NCBI GenBank assembly: GCA_947441695.1
Contig: CANEUK010000029.1
Span: 1-10,619 of the forward strand
From: Rickettsiales bacterium
GTDB taxonomy: Bacteria; Pseudomonadota; Alphaproteobacteria; Rickettsiales; UBA1997
DNA length: 10,619 nt
Direction of reading: 5' to 3'
This document shows, piece after piece, positions 1 to 6,152 of the stretch (within the stretch, counting starts at the first letter, position 1; every line of letters starts with the position of its first letter). The notes under the pieces were generated by a model. It was not told the origin of the DNA and made no database searches. It saw only the letters and a list, made by a program, of their open reading frames with translations. A program made the translations under genes and the position numbers.

Positions 1-688
1 AAACCATATTGCTATTATTATGGATGGAAATGCCAGATGGGCAAAATCAAAAAATTTTCCACTAAAAATTGGTCATAAAATTGGTTCAGAAAATTTACAA
101 AAAATCGTCGAAAACTGCATTGATCTTGGGGTAAAATATCTTACAGTTTATGCATTTTCGTCAGAAAATTGGGATCGACCAAAAGATGAAGTTGACTATT
201 TGGTTAATTTACTCGACGAATATTTAATCAAAGAAACCTTACCATTAGTTGAAAAAGGTGTCAGAATTATCATCTCTGGCAACCTAGAAAAACTCGAATT
301 TTCAACAAAAAATAATATTAAAAAAATTGAGGAACAAACTAAAAACAATCAAACAATAACCCTGAATGTTGCTTTTAGCTATGGCGCAAGGCAAGAAATT
401 ATTGATGCCACTAAGAAAATTGCTCTTGCCGCAAAAGAAGACAAAATTAACGTCAACGAAATAACTGAAGATTTATTCTCTCAAAATCTTTACAATCCAC
501 AAATTCCAGATCCAGAACTATTAATTCGCACCGCAGGCGACCTAAGGCTTAGCAATTTTTTGCTTTGGCAAGTGGCTTATTGTGAATTTTATTTTACCGA
601 AACTTACTGGCCTGATTTTAATAAAAATAATTTACTTCGGGCCATTTCAGAATTTAATCAAAGAGAAAGAAGATATGGCAAAAGGTAA
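1..688 (+). CDS. uppS: Undecaprenyl diphosphate synthase (cis-prenyltransferase), 5' partial
   Basis: Condenses farnesyl diphosphate with isopentenyl diphosphate units to make the C55 lipid carrier for peptidoglycan and other envelope polymers, at the inner face of the cytoplasmic membrane. The reading frame is open from base 2, and the codons before the first ATG (20) read NHIAII, matching the HxAIIMDGN start of the family. The true start therefore lies upstream of the window, and ATG 20 is the internal Met of MDGNARWA, whose Asp is the catalytic residue. YAFSSENWDRP and the C-terminal RTAGDLRLSNFLLWQ are typical. The equivalents of E. coli Arg194, Arg200, Ser202 and metal ligand Glu213 are all present; the Glu198 position is Asp. 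The protein ends with RERRYGKR. Its last 14 nt overlap the chosen start of cdsA. NARWA in place of NGRWA resembles Rickettsia as I remember it. Confidence 0.96.
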   Translation, partial: NHIAIIMDGNARWAKSKNFPLKIGHKIGSENLQKIVENCIDLGVKYLTVYAFSSENWDRPKDEVDYLVNLLDEYLIKETLPLVEKGVRIIISGNLEKLEFSTKNNIKKIEEQTKNNQTITLNVAFSYGARQEIIDATKKIALAAKEDKINVNEITEDLFSQNLYNPQIPDPELLIRTAGDLRLSNFLLWQVAYCEFYFTETYWPDFNKNNLLRAISEFNQRERRYGKR

Positions 689-1421
689 GTTAACTGACAT
701 TAAAAACGTAGTCGAAAAAATTTTTAATTTTATCTCATTTTCATTTAGCAAACTAATTGAAAAAGTTCATTTTCTTGATCCAAAAGACAACACCAAACAG
801 CGCATAATAACGGCTTTAGTTCTGATTCCAATTGCGCTTTATGCAATTTTATCTTCTGAAAATTTATTCATTTTTTTAAGCGTTGCGATTGCAATTTTAA
901 TGACAGCCGAATGGCTCGACATTACTAAAAAAGCTGAAGATCAGCAAAAATGGCGCATAATTGGTCTTTTTTACATTCTAATTCCGATTTACTCGGTGAT
1001 AAAAATTCGCCTGTTTAATGATGAAATTTTGTTGTGGATGTTTGCCGTGATTTGGGCGACTGATATTTTTGCTTTTTTTGCTGGCAAAACTTTAGGTGGT
1101 GCAAAATTAGCTCCAACAATTAGCCCAAACAAAACTTGGTCTGGTTTGAGCGGCGGAGTAGTTGCTAGTATGTTAATTGGATTGATGAGTTCTTTTATGT
1201 TTAAAGGAGGGGCGATATTTTTTATTTCTGTTAGTGTTTTTTTGTCTTTAATTGAACAAGCAAGCGATTTATTCGAATCGAAAGTAAAAAGAATTTTTGG
1301 CGTTAAAGATTCTGGAAATATAATTCCAGGTCACGGCGGCGTGCTTGACAGGCTTGATGGCATGATGTTTGTGGCGCCAGTTGTATTATTACTTATCACG
1401 TTTTTTGGCGATAAATTTTAA
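675..1421 (+). CDS. cdsA: Phosphatidate cytidylyltransferase (CDP-diacylglycerol synthase)
   Basis: Integral membrane enzyme that makes CDP-diacylglycerol from phosphatidate and CTP, the branch point to phosphatidylethanolamine, phosphatidylglycerol and cardiolipin. The complete C-terminal CTP_transf_1 signature is visible at residues 202-228: SKVKR, KDSGN, PGHGG and DRLD. SPNKTWSG at 150-157 is the second family motif. Several hydrophobic helices run from about residue 43 (IITALVLIPIALYAI) to the end (VAPVVLLLITFF). I chose ATG 675 (MAKGKLTD, 248 residues), behind the purine-rich stretch aaagagaaagaagat and overlapping uppS by 14 nt. The open frame extends up to an ATG at 582, but that would add 31 residues inside uppS. 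Even from 675 there are about 42 residues before the first membrane helix, longer than in typical members, and no later in-frame ATG lies before that helix. uppS-cdsA adjacency is common in proteobacteria. Certain of family, fairly sure of start. Confidence 0.95.
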   Translation: MAKGKLTDIKNVVEKIFNFISFSFSKLIEKVHFLDPKDNTKQRIITALVLIPIALYAILSSENLFIFLSVAIAILMTAEWLDITKKAEDQQKWRIIGLFYILIPIYSVIKIRLFNDEILLWMFAVIWATDIFAFFAGKTLGGAKLAPTISPNKTWSGLSGGVVASMLIGLMSSFMFKGGAIFFISVSVFLSLIEQASDLFESKVKRIFGVKDSGNIIPGHGGVLDRLDGMMFVAPVVLLLITFFGDKF

Positions 1422-1426
1422 AAAAT

Positions 1427-2203
1427 ATGCAAGACGACTCATTTGTAATTGCTGGTCGCAAATTTTTCTCTCGCCTTTTGGTTGGAACTGGAAAATACAA
1501 AGATTTTCACGAAACCGCCGCCGCAATCAATGCTTCTGGTGCTGAAATTGTTACTGTTGCCGTTCGCCGCGTTAATATTGAGAAGAAAGGCGAGCCAATG
1601 TTGCAAGATTTTCTAGACCCTAAAAAATTCACCTATTTGCCAAATACCGCCGGATGTTTCACCGCCGAAGATGCCGTTCGCACCTTGCGTTTAGCGCGTG
1701 CCGCCGGAGGTTGGAATTTAGTGAAACTGGAAGTTTTAGCTGACGAAAAAACCCTTTATCCAAAAGTTGTAGAAACCATCAAAGCCGCAGAATTATTAAT
1801 CAAAGAAGGTTTTGACGTGATGGTTTATACTTCTGATGATCCAATTGTTGCCAAAGAGTTAGAAGATATCGGTTGCTGCGCAATCATGCCTTTGGCGGCT
1901 CCAATTGGTTCAGGCTTGGGAATTCAAAATCGCTTAAATATCGAATTTATTGTCGAACAATCAAAAGTTCCGGTTTTGGTTGATGCTGGCGTTGGAACCG
2001 CTTCTGACGCGGCAATTGCCATGGAAATTGGCTGCGACGGCGTTTTGATGAATACCGCAATTGCCAAAGCCAAAAATCCAATTTTGATGGCAACCGCTAT
2101 GAAACTTGCAATTGAAGCAGGTCGCGCCGCATTTTTGGCGGGCCGAATGGAAGTAAAAAAATTCGCCTCAGCTTCAAGCCCACTAATTGGCAAAATTAAT
2201 TAA
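1427..2203 (+). CDS. thiG: Thiazole synthase
   Basis: Forms the thiazole phosphate moiety of thiamine from 1-deoxyxylulose 5-phosphate, dehydroglycine and the ThiS thiocarboxylate; a cytosolic TIM-barrel enzyme. At 258 residues it has the usual length. Visible family features are LLVGTGKY (about 17-24), VTVAVRR, LPNTAGCFTAEDAVRT, the Schiff-base lysine in NLVKLEVL (Lys100), PLAAPIGSGLG, and the phosphate-binding end VLVDAGVGTASDAA followed by GVLMNTAIA. No key residue appears to be missing. It starts 5 nt after cdsA and ends 5 nt before the mutase gene, with no clear Shine-Dalgarno, so translation is probably coupled to its neighbours. No thiS, thiF, thiO, thiH, thiE or thiC is in the window, so its partners must be elsewhere or absent. 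Codon use differs from uppS: none of its 10 Arg codons is AGA/AGG, and GC is visibly higher. Confidence 0.96.
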   Translation: MQDDSFVIAGRKFFSRLLVGTGKYKDFHETAAAINASGAEIVTVAVRRVNIEKKGEPMLQDFLDPKKFTYLPNTAGCFTAEDAVRTLRLARAAGGWNLVKLEVLADEKTLYPKVVETIKAAELLIKEGFDVMVYTSDDPIVAKELEDIGCCAIMPLAAPIGSGLGIQNRLNIEFIVEQSKVPVLVDAGVGTASDAAIAMEIGCDGVLMNTAIAKAKNPILMATAMKLAIEAGRAAFLAGRMEVKKFASASSPLIGKIN

Positions 2204-2208
2204 AATTT

Positions 2209-3639
2209 ATGAATCATAATTTTAACTCTTCAATTCTGCGCGCCTACGACATTCGTGGTATTTACGACAAAACACTTTTTGATAAAGATGCGTTTTATGT
2301 CGGCAAATCTTTTGCTAGTTTTTTGCGCAAAAATAATCTCAAAAAAATTTCAGTTGCTTGCGACGGTCGATTAAGTTCGCCAAAGCTTAAATCCGAACTA
2401 ATTCGCGGCTTGTTTGAATCGGGTTTAGAAGTAATTGACATTGGTTTGGGGCCAACGCCGATGCTTTATTTTTCGGTTTATCAGCTCAATTGCGATGCCG
2501 GAATTATGGTGACGGGTTCGCATAACCCAAAAGATCACAACGGTTTTAAAATGATGCTCAAAAATCGCCCTTTTTTTGGCGACGATATTTTGGGTTTAGC
2601 AAATCTTGCCAAAAGCGGCGATTTGATTGAAGGCAAGGGCAGCGTTAAACAAATTGACGTTAAAAATGATTATCTCGAGCGTCTTTTGGCAGATTGCATT
2701 TTAGCCGAAAGTTCTAGTGCCTTACTTGACGAAGTTGACGAATTTATCCCAAAGAAAAAAATAAAAATCGCGTGGGACGCTGGTAATGGCGCGGCTGGAG
2801 AAATTATGAAAGAATTAACCAAGCGCATTTCGGCCGATCACTTTTTGTTGTTTGAAAAAATTGACGGCACTTTTCCAAATCATCATCCCGACCCAACTGA
2901 CGCCAAAAATTTGCAAGATTTAATCAAAACCGTTCTTGATAAAAACTGCGACTTAGGAATTGCCTTTGATGGCGATGGCGACCGCATTGGCGTGGTGGCA
3001 AATGATGGTGAAATTATTTGGGGCGACCAATTAATGGTTTTTTTTGCTCGTGAAATTTTACAAGAACATAAAGGTGCCACAATTATTGCCGATGTAAAAG
3101 CGAGCAACATTTTGTTTGAAGAAATTGCCAAAGCCGGCGGCGTGCCTTTGATGGGAAAAACTGGTCATTCGCTAATCAAGGCAAAAATGAAAGAAACCAA
3201 CGCCTTGTTGGCTGGCGAAATGAGCGGTCACATATTTTTTGCCGATAAATATTTTGGTTTTGACGACGCGCTTTATGCCGCAATTCGCCTGATTAATATT
3301 GTTGAAAAATCGGCCTTTTCTTTGGGTGCTTTAAAAAAATCTTTGCCGCAAACTTTTTCAACTCCAGAAATTCGCATTGAATGTTCTGACGAAAAAAAAT
3401 TCCAAATTGTTGAAGATTTAAAAATTTCTCTAAAAAAATCTGATATAAATTTTGACGAAACCGACGGTATTCGCGCCAGTTCAAACTTGGGTTGGTGGCT
3501 AATTCGCGCTTCAAATACTCAAGCGGTTTTAGTTGCAAGATGCGAAAGTAATTCGCTTCAAAATTTAGAAAAATTAAAAGAAAACTTGCGTCAAAATTTA
3601 ACTTTTTGTGGGTTAAAAATTCCGTCAGAATTGTCATGA
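2209..3639 (+). CDS. Phosphomannomutase/phosphoglucomutase (AlgC/ManB type)
   Basis: Interconverts hexose 1- and 6-phosphates (mannose and/or glucose), supplying sugar nucleotides for LPS, capsule or glycan synthesis; cytosolic. All four alpha-D-phosphohexomutase domains are present in 476 residues. The phosphoserine loop is TGSHNP (Ser104), the metal loop is DGDGDR (Asp254, Asp256, Asp258), the sugar loop is GEMSGH (336-341), and the phosphate-binding loop is RASNTQ (433-438). GEMSGHIFF and RASNT favour the bifunctional AlgC-like PMM/PGM group over GlmM, which usually has GEQSGH. The N-terminal RAYDIRGIY is also typical of that group. It starts 5 nt after thiG, and its TGA overlaps the coaE start as ATGA. 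I give no symbol because manB, algC, pgm and cpsG are all used for such proteins and sequence alone does not settle the preferred substrate. Confidence 0.93.
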   Translation: MNHNFNSSILRAYDIRGIYDKTLFDKDAFYVGKSFASFLRKNNLKKISVACDGRLSSPKLKSELIRGLFESGLEVIDIGLGPTPMLYFSVYQLNCDAGIMVTGSHNPKDHNGFKMMLKNRPFFGDDILGLANLAKSGDLIEGKGSVKQIDVKNDYLERLLADCILAESSSALLDEVDEFIPKKKIKIAWDAGNGAAGEIMKELTKRISADHFLLFEKIDGTFPNHHPDPTDAKNLQDLIKTVLDKNCDLGIAFDGDGDRIGVVANDGEIIWGDQLMVFFAREILQEHKGATIIADVKASNILFEEIAKAGGVPLMGKTGHSLIKAKMKETNALLAGEMSGHIFFADKYFGFDDALYAAIRLINIVEKSAFSLGALKKSLPQTFSTPEIRIECSDEKKFQIVEDLKISLKKSDINFDETDGIRASSNLGWWLIRASNTQAVLVARCESNSLQNLEKLKENLRQNLTFCGLKIPSELS

Positions 3640-4397
3640 AAATTATTGGTTTGACTGGCGGAATAGCCGCTGGAAAAAACTTTGTTTCTGAAATTTTTGC
3701 CCAAAATGGCGCGGCAGTTTTTGATGCCGATGCCCAAGTTCACGAGTTGTTTGAGTCAGATAAATTGGTGATTTCTGCGGTTGCAAAAAATTTCTCTGAA
3801 AGTTTGGTTGAAAACAAAATTGATCGCAAAATTTTAAGCAAACTTGTTTTTGCAAACGAAAAAAAATCTAAAAAAAATTTAGAAATTCTTGAGAAAATTT
3901 TGCATCCAAAAGTGCGTCAAAAATATGATGAATTTTTGATTAAGTCGCGCCAAGAAAACAGAAATTTGGTGGTTTTAAATGTTCCTTTGTTGTTAGAAAA
4001 TAAAGGTTATGAATGTGAAAAAATTGTTGCAATTATCGCGCCAAAATCGGTGCAAAAAAAACGTTTTTTAGCTCGCGCCAAAAAGCTTTCCCCAAAACAT
4101 GGCAACAAATTTGACGAGAAATCTGACGAAGAAATTGATGATAAAATTGCCAAAAAACTTGGAAACAGATTTGACGATAAATCTGCCAAAAAAATCGCCA
4201 AAAAAACCAATGATAAAAAAAATTTTGCTTTTGATAAGGCGAGTTTAGAGAAAAAATTTGAACAAATTCATTCTAAACAAATCAAAAACTCGCAGAGAAA
4301 AAATCGCGCCGATTTTGTGATAAATAGCGGTTTTTCTAAATTGACCACCATTTTTCAAGTAAAAAAAATAATTAACGAACTAACCAACGGAGTCTAA
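3636..4397 (+). CDS. coaE: Dephospho-CoA kinase with an inserted lysine-rich segment
   Basis: Phosphorylates the ribose 3'-OH of dephospho-CoA with ATP, the last step of coenzyme A synthesis; cytosolic. Family landmarks are IGLTGGIAAGKN (P-loop, residues 8-15), FDADAQVHEL (29-38), LHPKVR (89-94), VLNVPLLLENKGY (113-124), and a C-terminal SKQ...RADFVINSG (213-232). I chose ATG 3636 because it overlaps the preceding stop as ATGA and puts the P-loop in its usual place; an upstream in-frame ATG at 3606 would add 10 residues inside the mutase. Two oddities stand out. The P-loop Lys14 is followed by Asn instead of Ser/Thr. The protein is 253 residues against about 200 usually, because of a Lys/Asp-rich insert at about 150-200, between FLARAK and EKKFEQIHSKQ, containing a tandem repeat. 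The frame stays intact and downstream motifs follow, so it looks functional, though the two changes together deserve caution. Confidence 0.9.
   Translation: MKIIGLTGGIAAGKNFVSEIFAQNGAAVFDADAQVHELFESDKLVISAVAKNFSESLVENKIDRKILSKLVFANEKKSKKNLEILEKILHPKVRQKYDEFLIKSRQENRNLVVLNVPLLLENKGYECEKIVAIIAPKSVQKKRFLARAKKLSPKHGNKFDEKSDEEIDDKIAKKLGNRFDDKSAKKIAKKTNDKKNFAFDKASLEKKFEQIHSKQIKNSQRKNRADFVINSGFSKLTTIFQVKKIINELTNGV
4101..4205 (+). repeat. Tandem repeat inside the coaE insertion
   Basis: Two in-frame units lie exactly 60 nt apart, starting at 4101 and 4161. The first 25 nt match at 22 positions (ggcaacaaatttgacgag against ggaaacagatttgacgat, then aaatctg in both). At protein level GNKFDEKS (residues 156-163) is followed by GNRFDDKS (176-183), and each unit ends in KIAKK. 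The second unit is shorter before it diverges. This looks like an in-frame duplication that lengthened a low-complexity, Lys/Asp-rich loop. Confidence 0.8.
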
Positions 4398-4527
4398 TTA
4401 ATCTTTGTTAAAACCTCGGCAATTATTCCCTCTCACAAAAAAATATCCCTTTTACAAAAATTGATTATTAACTAACTCTTAATTCAATATGTTGCGCGAA
4501 ATTCAAAAACTAATCTAACTAAAAACA

Positions 4528-5235
4528 ATGAACGAAAATTTTAAAACAACTTCTTATTCGATAGCTTTTTTATCGGATATGTACCCAACAGAACAAAATC
4601 AAGTTGTCAGCTTCAGCTTCTCCGATCAAACGGGAAATATTTTTAAAGATATTGCTAGCGTTTTTGCGCTTCAATTAGTGCTAGAAGCTTATGACAAAGA
4701 TTTAGAAAGCGAAATTTCAGAAAATACCAAGGCACCTTTTCCTATGCGCGAGTTTGAAACCAAAGATGGAAGTTTAAAATTTGTGTTTGAACAACCTTTT
4801 AAATTAACCATTCAATACAACGCAGATAAAGGAAAAAAAGAAAATCCCGATAAATATGTAAAAGGTTTGGCGGATTTGATTGCGGTTAAATCTGGCAAGA
4901 AAAGCAAAATAGGTTTTGTTGGCGTAAATTATGAAATTTTTTATCCAATTAACGAACCAGAAAAAATTATTACCAATGATCTAATTAAACAAAAAAACGA
5001 CGAGTCAGATAATCAAATGGAAGGTGGTTTAGTCAAAATAGTTTATAAAATCGACGCTTATACAAAGCTCAATTTAACCATCACTTCCGCAATTCATAAG
5101 GAACAGAAAGGTTTATATTTCAACACCAATTTTCATTCCGAAATAAAGGGGGGTAATAAAATTTCTGATTTTTTAGCTAGAGATGATTTAAGGAAAATTA
5201 TTGATGCTAAAATAGCTAATTTAATTCGGGTTTAA
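4528..5235 (+). CDS. Protein of unknown function, soluble, 235 residues
   Basis: I do not recognise this protein. It has no signal peptide, no membrane helix and no cysteine, and is predicted to be cytosolic with mixed alpha/beta structure. Beta-like stretches include QVVSFSFSD, LKFVFEQPFKLTIQY, IGFVGVNYEIFYP and LVKIVYKID. Helical stretches lie at about 39-60 (IFKDIASVFALQLVLEAYD) and at the C-terminus (SDFLARDDLRKIIDAKI). The ATG follows a 130-nt spacer after coaE with no Shine-Dalgarno and only weak promoter-like sequence (TTGATT at 4461-4466, with a poor -10 about 17-18 nt on). The stop is 3 nt before the next ATG, so the two genes form a unit. Base composition and long uninterrupted length support a real gene. 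Alternation of strands with a central helix is compatible with many folds, so I assign no function. Confidence 0.8.
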   Translation: MNENFKTTSYSIAFLSDMYPTEQNQVVSFSFSDQTGNIFKDIASVFALQLVLEAYDKDLESEISENTKAPFPMREFETKDGSLKFVFEQPFKLTIQYNADKGKKENPDKYVKGLADLIAVKSGKKSKIGFVGVNYEIFYPINEPEKIITNDLIKQKNDESDNQMEGGLVKIVYKIDAYTKLNLTITSAIHKEQKGLYFNTNFHSEIKGGNKISDFLARDDLRKIIDAKIANLIRV

Positions 5236-5238
5236 TTA

Positions 5239-5757
5239 ATGACGGATAACCCACAGTTGCAACAAATCATTACAACAAACAATATTGTTCCTGACGTTTT
5301 ACTTACAAAGCAGGAGCAGGACTTGGGGCAACAAAAAGCCCCATATTCTACTCAATCCACTCAAATAGATTATCAGCAAATTTACTACGCAAAGTTAGAT
5401 AAAGAGTTAGAAAATTTTAAAACCAAATTAGACCAAGAATTTTATAAAAATTTAGAGGATAAAATTGATAGTCGCATCACTAAAAAACTGGAAGAGAAAA
5501 AATTTTTAAAAAAAGGTGATGTAAAGGAGGTAAATCTAGAAGGATACATAAAGTGGAATAGCAAATCTATTTTTGTTATTATAGCAATTGGTGGTATTGC
5601 AGCTGCTTTGATTGGATGGTTATTTAATGAGTGGATATTAAATAAAGTTGACCGCTCTGAATGCAGACTAGAAGTTCTTCAAAGATACAGCGCTAAAATA
5701 ATCAATCAAAAACAGTTCAATGATGATTATTTTGGATGCACTAAAATTAAAAAATAG
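5239..5757 (+). CDS. Protein of unknown function, coiled coil plus one membrane helix
   Basis: 172 residues, not recognised. The order is: a polar, Gln-rich N-terminal part (1-45); a charged region rich in Lys and Glu at about 50-90 (KLDKELENFKTKLDQEF and following) with coiled-coil character; a linker; one strongly hydrophobic segment at about 111-134 (IFVIIAIGGIAAALIGWLF); and a tail of about 38 residues. The only two cysteines, Cys142 and Cys167, are both in the tail. If they form a disulfide, the tail would be periplasmic and the coiled coil cytosolic. That topology is an inference, since positive charges occur on both sides of the helix. It starts 3 nt after the preceding unknown gene, without a Shine-Dalgarno sequence, so the two are probably co-translated. 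A membrane anchor or scaffold for the upstream soluble protein is a reasonable guess only. Confidence 0.78.
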   Translation: MTDNPQLQQIITTNNIVPDVLLTKQEQDLGQQKAPYSTQSTQIDYQQIYYAKLDKELENFKTKLDQEFYKNLEDKIDSRITKKLEEKKFLKKGDVKEVNLEGYIKWNSKSIFVIIAIGGIAAALIGWLFNEWILNKVDRSECRLEVLQRYSAKIINQKQFNDDYFGCTKIKK

Positions 5758-5782
5758 CCCTGCACCAACAATAAAACAAACC

Positions 5783-5884
5783 CCTTTGCAGAACGGGATT
5801 CGTAATCCCGTCCTCGTGTTCATGCAAAACTAAAATTAAGGAAAAGAACTTGTGAACTGGGTTAAAAACCAAGTCCTGCAAAGG
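5783..5884. repeat. Long-range inverted repeat enclosing a possible folded RNA
   Basis: CCTTTGCAG (5783-5791) is the exact reverse complement of CTGCAAAGG (5876-5884). Between them lie the 8-bp palindrome and a second short hairpin, GGTT-AAA-AACC. The right arm runs directly into ATTTTTT. A closing stem, inner hairpins and a U-run is the layout of a small structured RNA or a large terminator, but 9-bp arms 84 nt apart can also arise by chance. Confidence 0.35.
5793..5811. repeat. Perfect 8-bp palindrome, REP-like
   Basis: ACGGGATT, then CGT, then its exact reverse complement AATCCCGT. It is much more GC-rich than the surrounding DNA. No T-run follows, so it is not a standard intrinsic terminator, although it lies just downstream of a stop codon (5757). 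Its form resembles extragenic palindromic repeats seen in many copies in some genomes; copy number cannot be judged here. Confidence 0.65.
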
Positions 5885-6033
5885 ATTTTTTATAAAAACT
5901 CAAAACCTGTTATTAATGCTTGCAGCGCGAAGGGAAACTCACCTGAAAAGAAATTAATTTTGCGAGTATTTATTCGTTCGCGCAAGCAACTCAAAGGTTG
6001 CCAAATTCAACAATTAAGTTGAATTTGATTGAA
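5884..6033. repeat. Intergenic direct repeat, copy A
   Basis: Two blocks match copy B. Block 1 (5884-5911) begins GATTTTTTATAAAAAC and agrees with 6040-6068 at about 25 of 28 positions with one gap. Block 2 (5968-6033) begins ATTTATTCG, contains CCAAATTCAAC and ends TTGATTGAA, and aligns with 6081-6144 at lower identity. Copy A has about 44 nt between its blocks that copy B lacks. Confidence 0.6.
6002..6027. repeat. Hairpin, 10-bp perfect stem
   Basis: CAAATTCAAC and GTTGAATTTG are exact reverse complements around the loop AATTAA. It lies at the end of copy A. Copy B keeps an imperfect version, CAAATTCAA with TTGAACTTG and one mismatch, suggesting that the fold has been at least partly maintained. 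Confidence 0.6.
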
Positions 6034-6039
6034 GAGATC

Positions 6040-6144
6040 GATTTTTTCATAAAAACCAAAAATCTGTTGCGAATTCGCCGATTTACTTGGTCGAGCAGCA
6101 ATTAAAAATTACCCAAATTCAAACAAATTTTGAACTTGATTGAA
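6040..6144. repeat. Intergenic direct repeat, copy B
   Basis: Second, shorter copy of the repeat described for 5884-6033. It begins GATTTTTTCATAAAAAC, contains ATTTACTTGG and CCCAAATTCAAAC, and ends CTTGATTGAA. Only 12 nt separate its two blocks. Its right end abuts the -10-like hexamer before the transporter gene. Confidence 0.6.
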
Positions 6145-6146
6145 TA

Positions 6147-6152
6147 TATACT
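6147..6152 (+). promoter_or_regulatory. Possible -10 element for the lplT-aas cluster
   Basis: TATACT matches TATAAT at five of six positions and would start a transcript about 30 nt before the ATG at 6189. No good -35 exists at normal spacing: TTGAAC at 6130-6135 is only 11 nt upstream. In DNA this AT-rich such matches are frequent, so this is weak evidence. Confidence 0.3.

Noticed and set aside
582..674. Upstream start for cdsA at 582
   Set aside because: It would place 31 extra residues wholly inside uppS; ATG 675 has a purine-rich leader and a normal short overlap.
1924..2193. Antisense open frame across thiG
   Set aside because: A by-product of codon bias on the opposite strand of a well-conserved gene; no supporting signal.
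4398..4470. Intrinsic terminator after coaE
   Set aside because: No stable stem followed by a T-run is visible in this spacer.
5791..5815. tRNA T-arm-like stem CGGGA-TTCGTAA-TCCCG
   Set aside because: The 7-nt loop lacks the conserved A58, and no matching acceptor, D or anticodon arms are found at the right distances on either strand.
5916..5957. Small reading frame of 13 codons (MLAARRETHLKRN)
   Set aside because: Too short, no ribosome binding site, and it lies in the segment present only in repeat copy A.
5884..6144. CRISPR array
   Set aside because: Only two diverged copies of unequal length, without uniform spacers or nearby cas genes.
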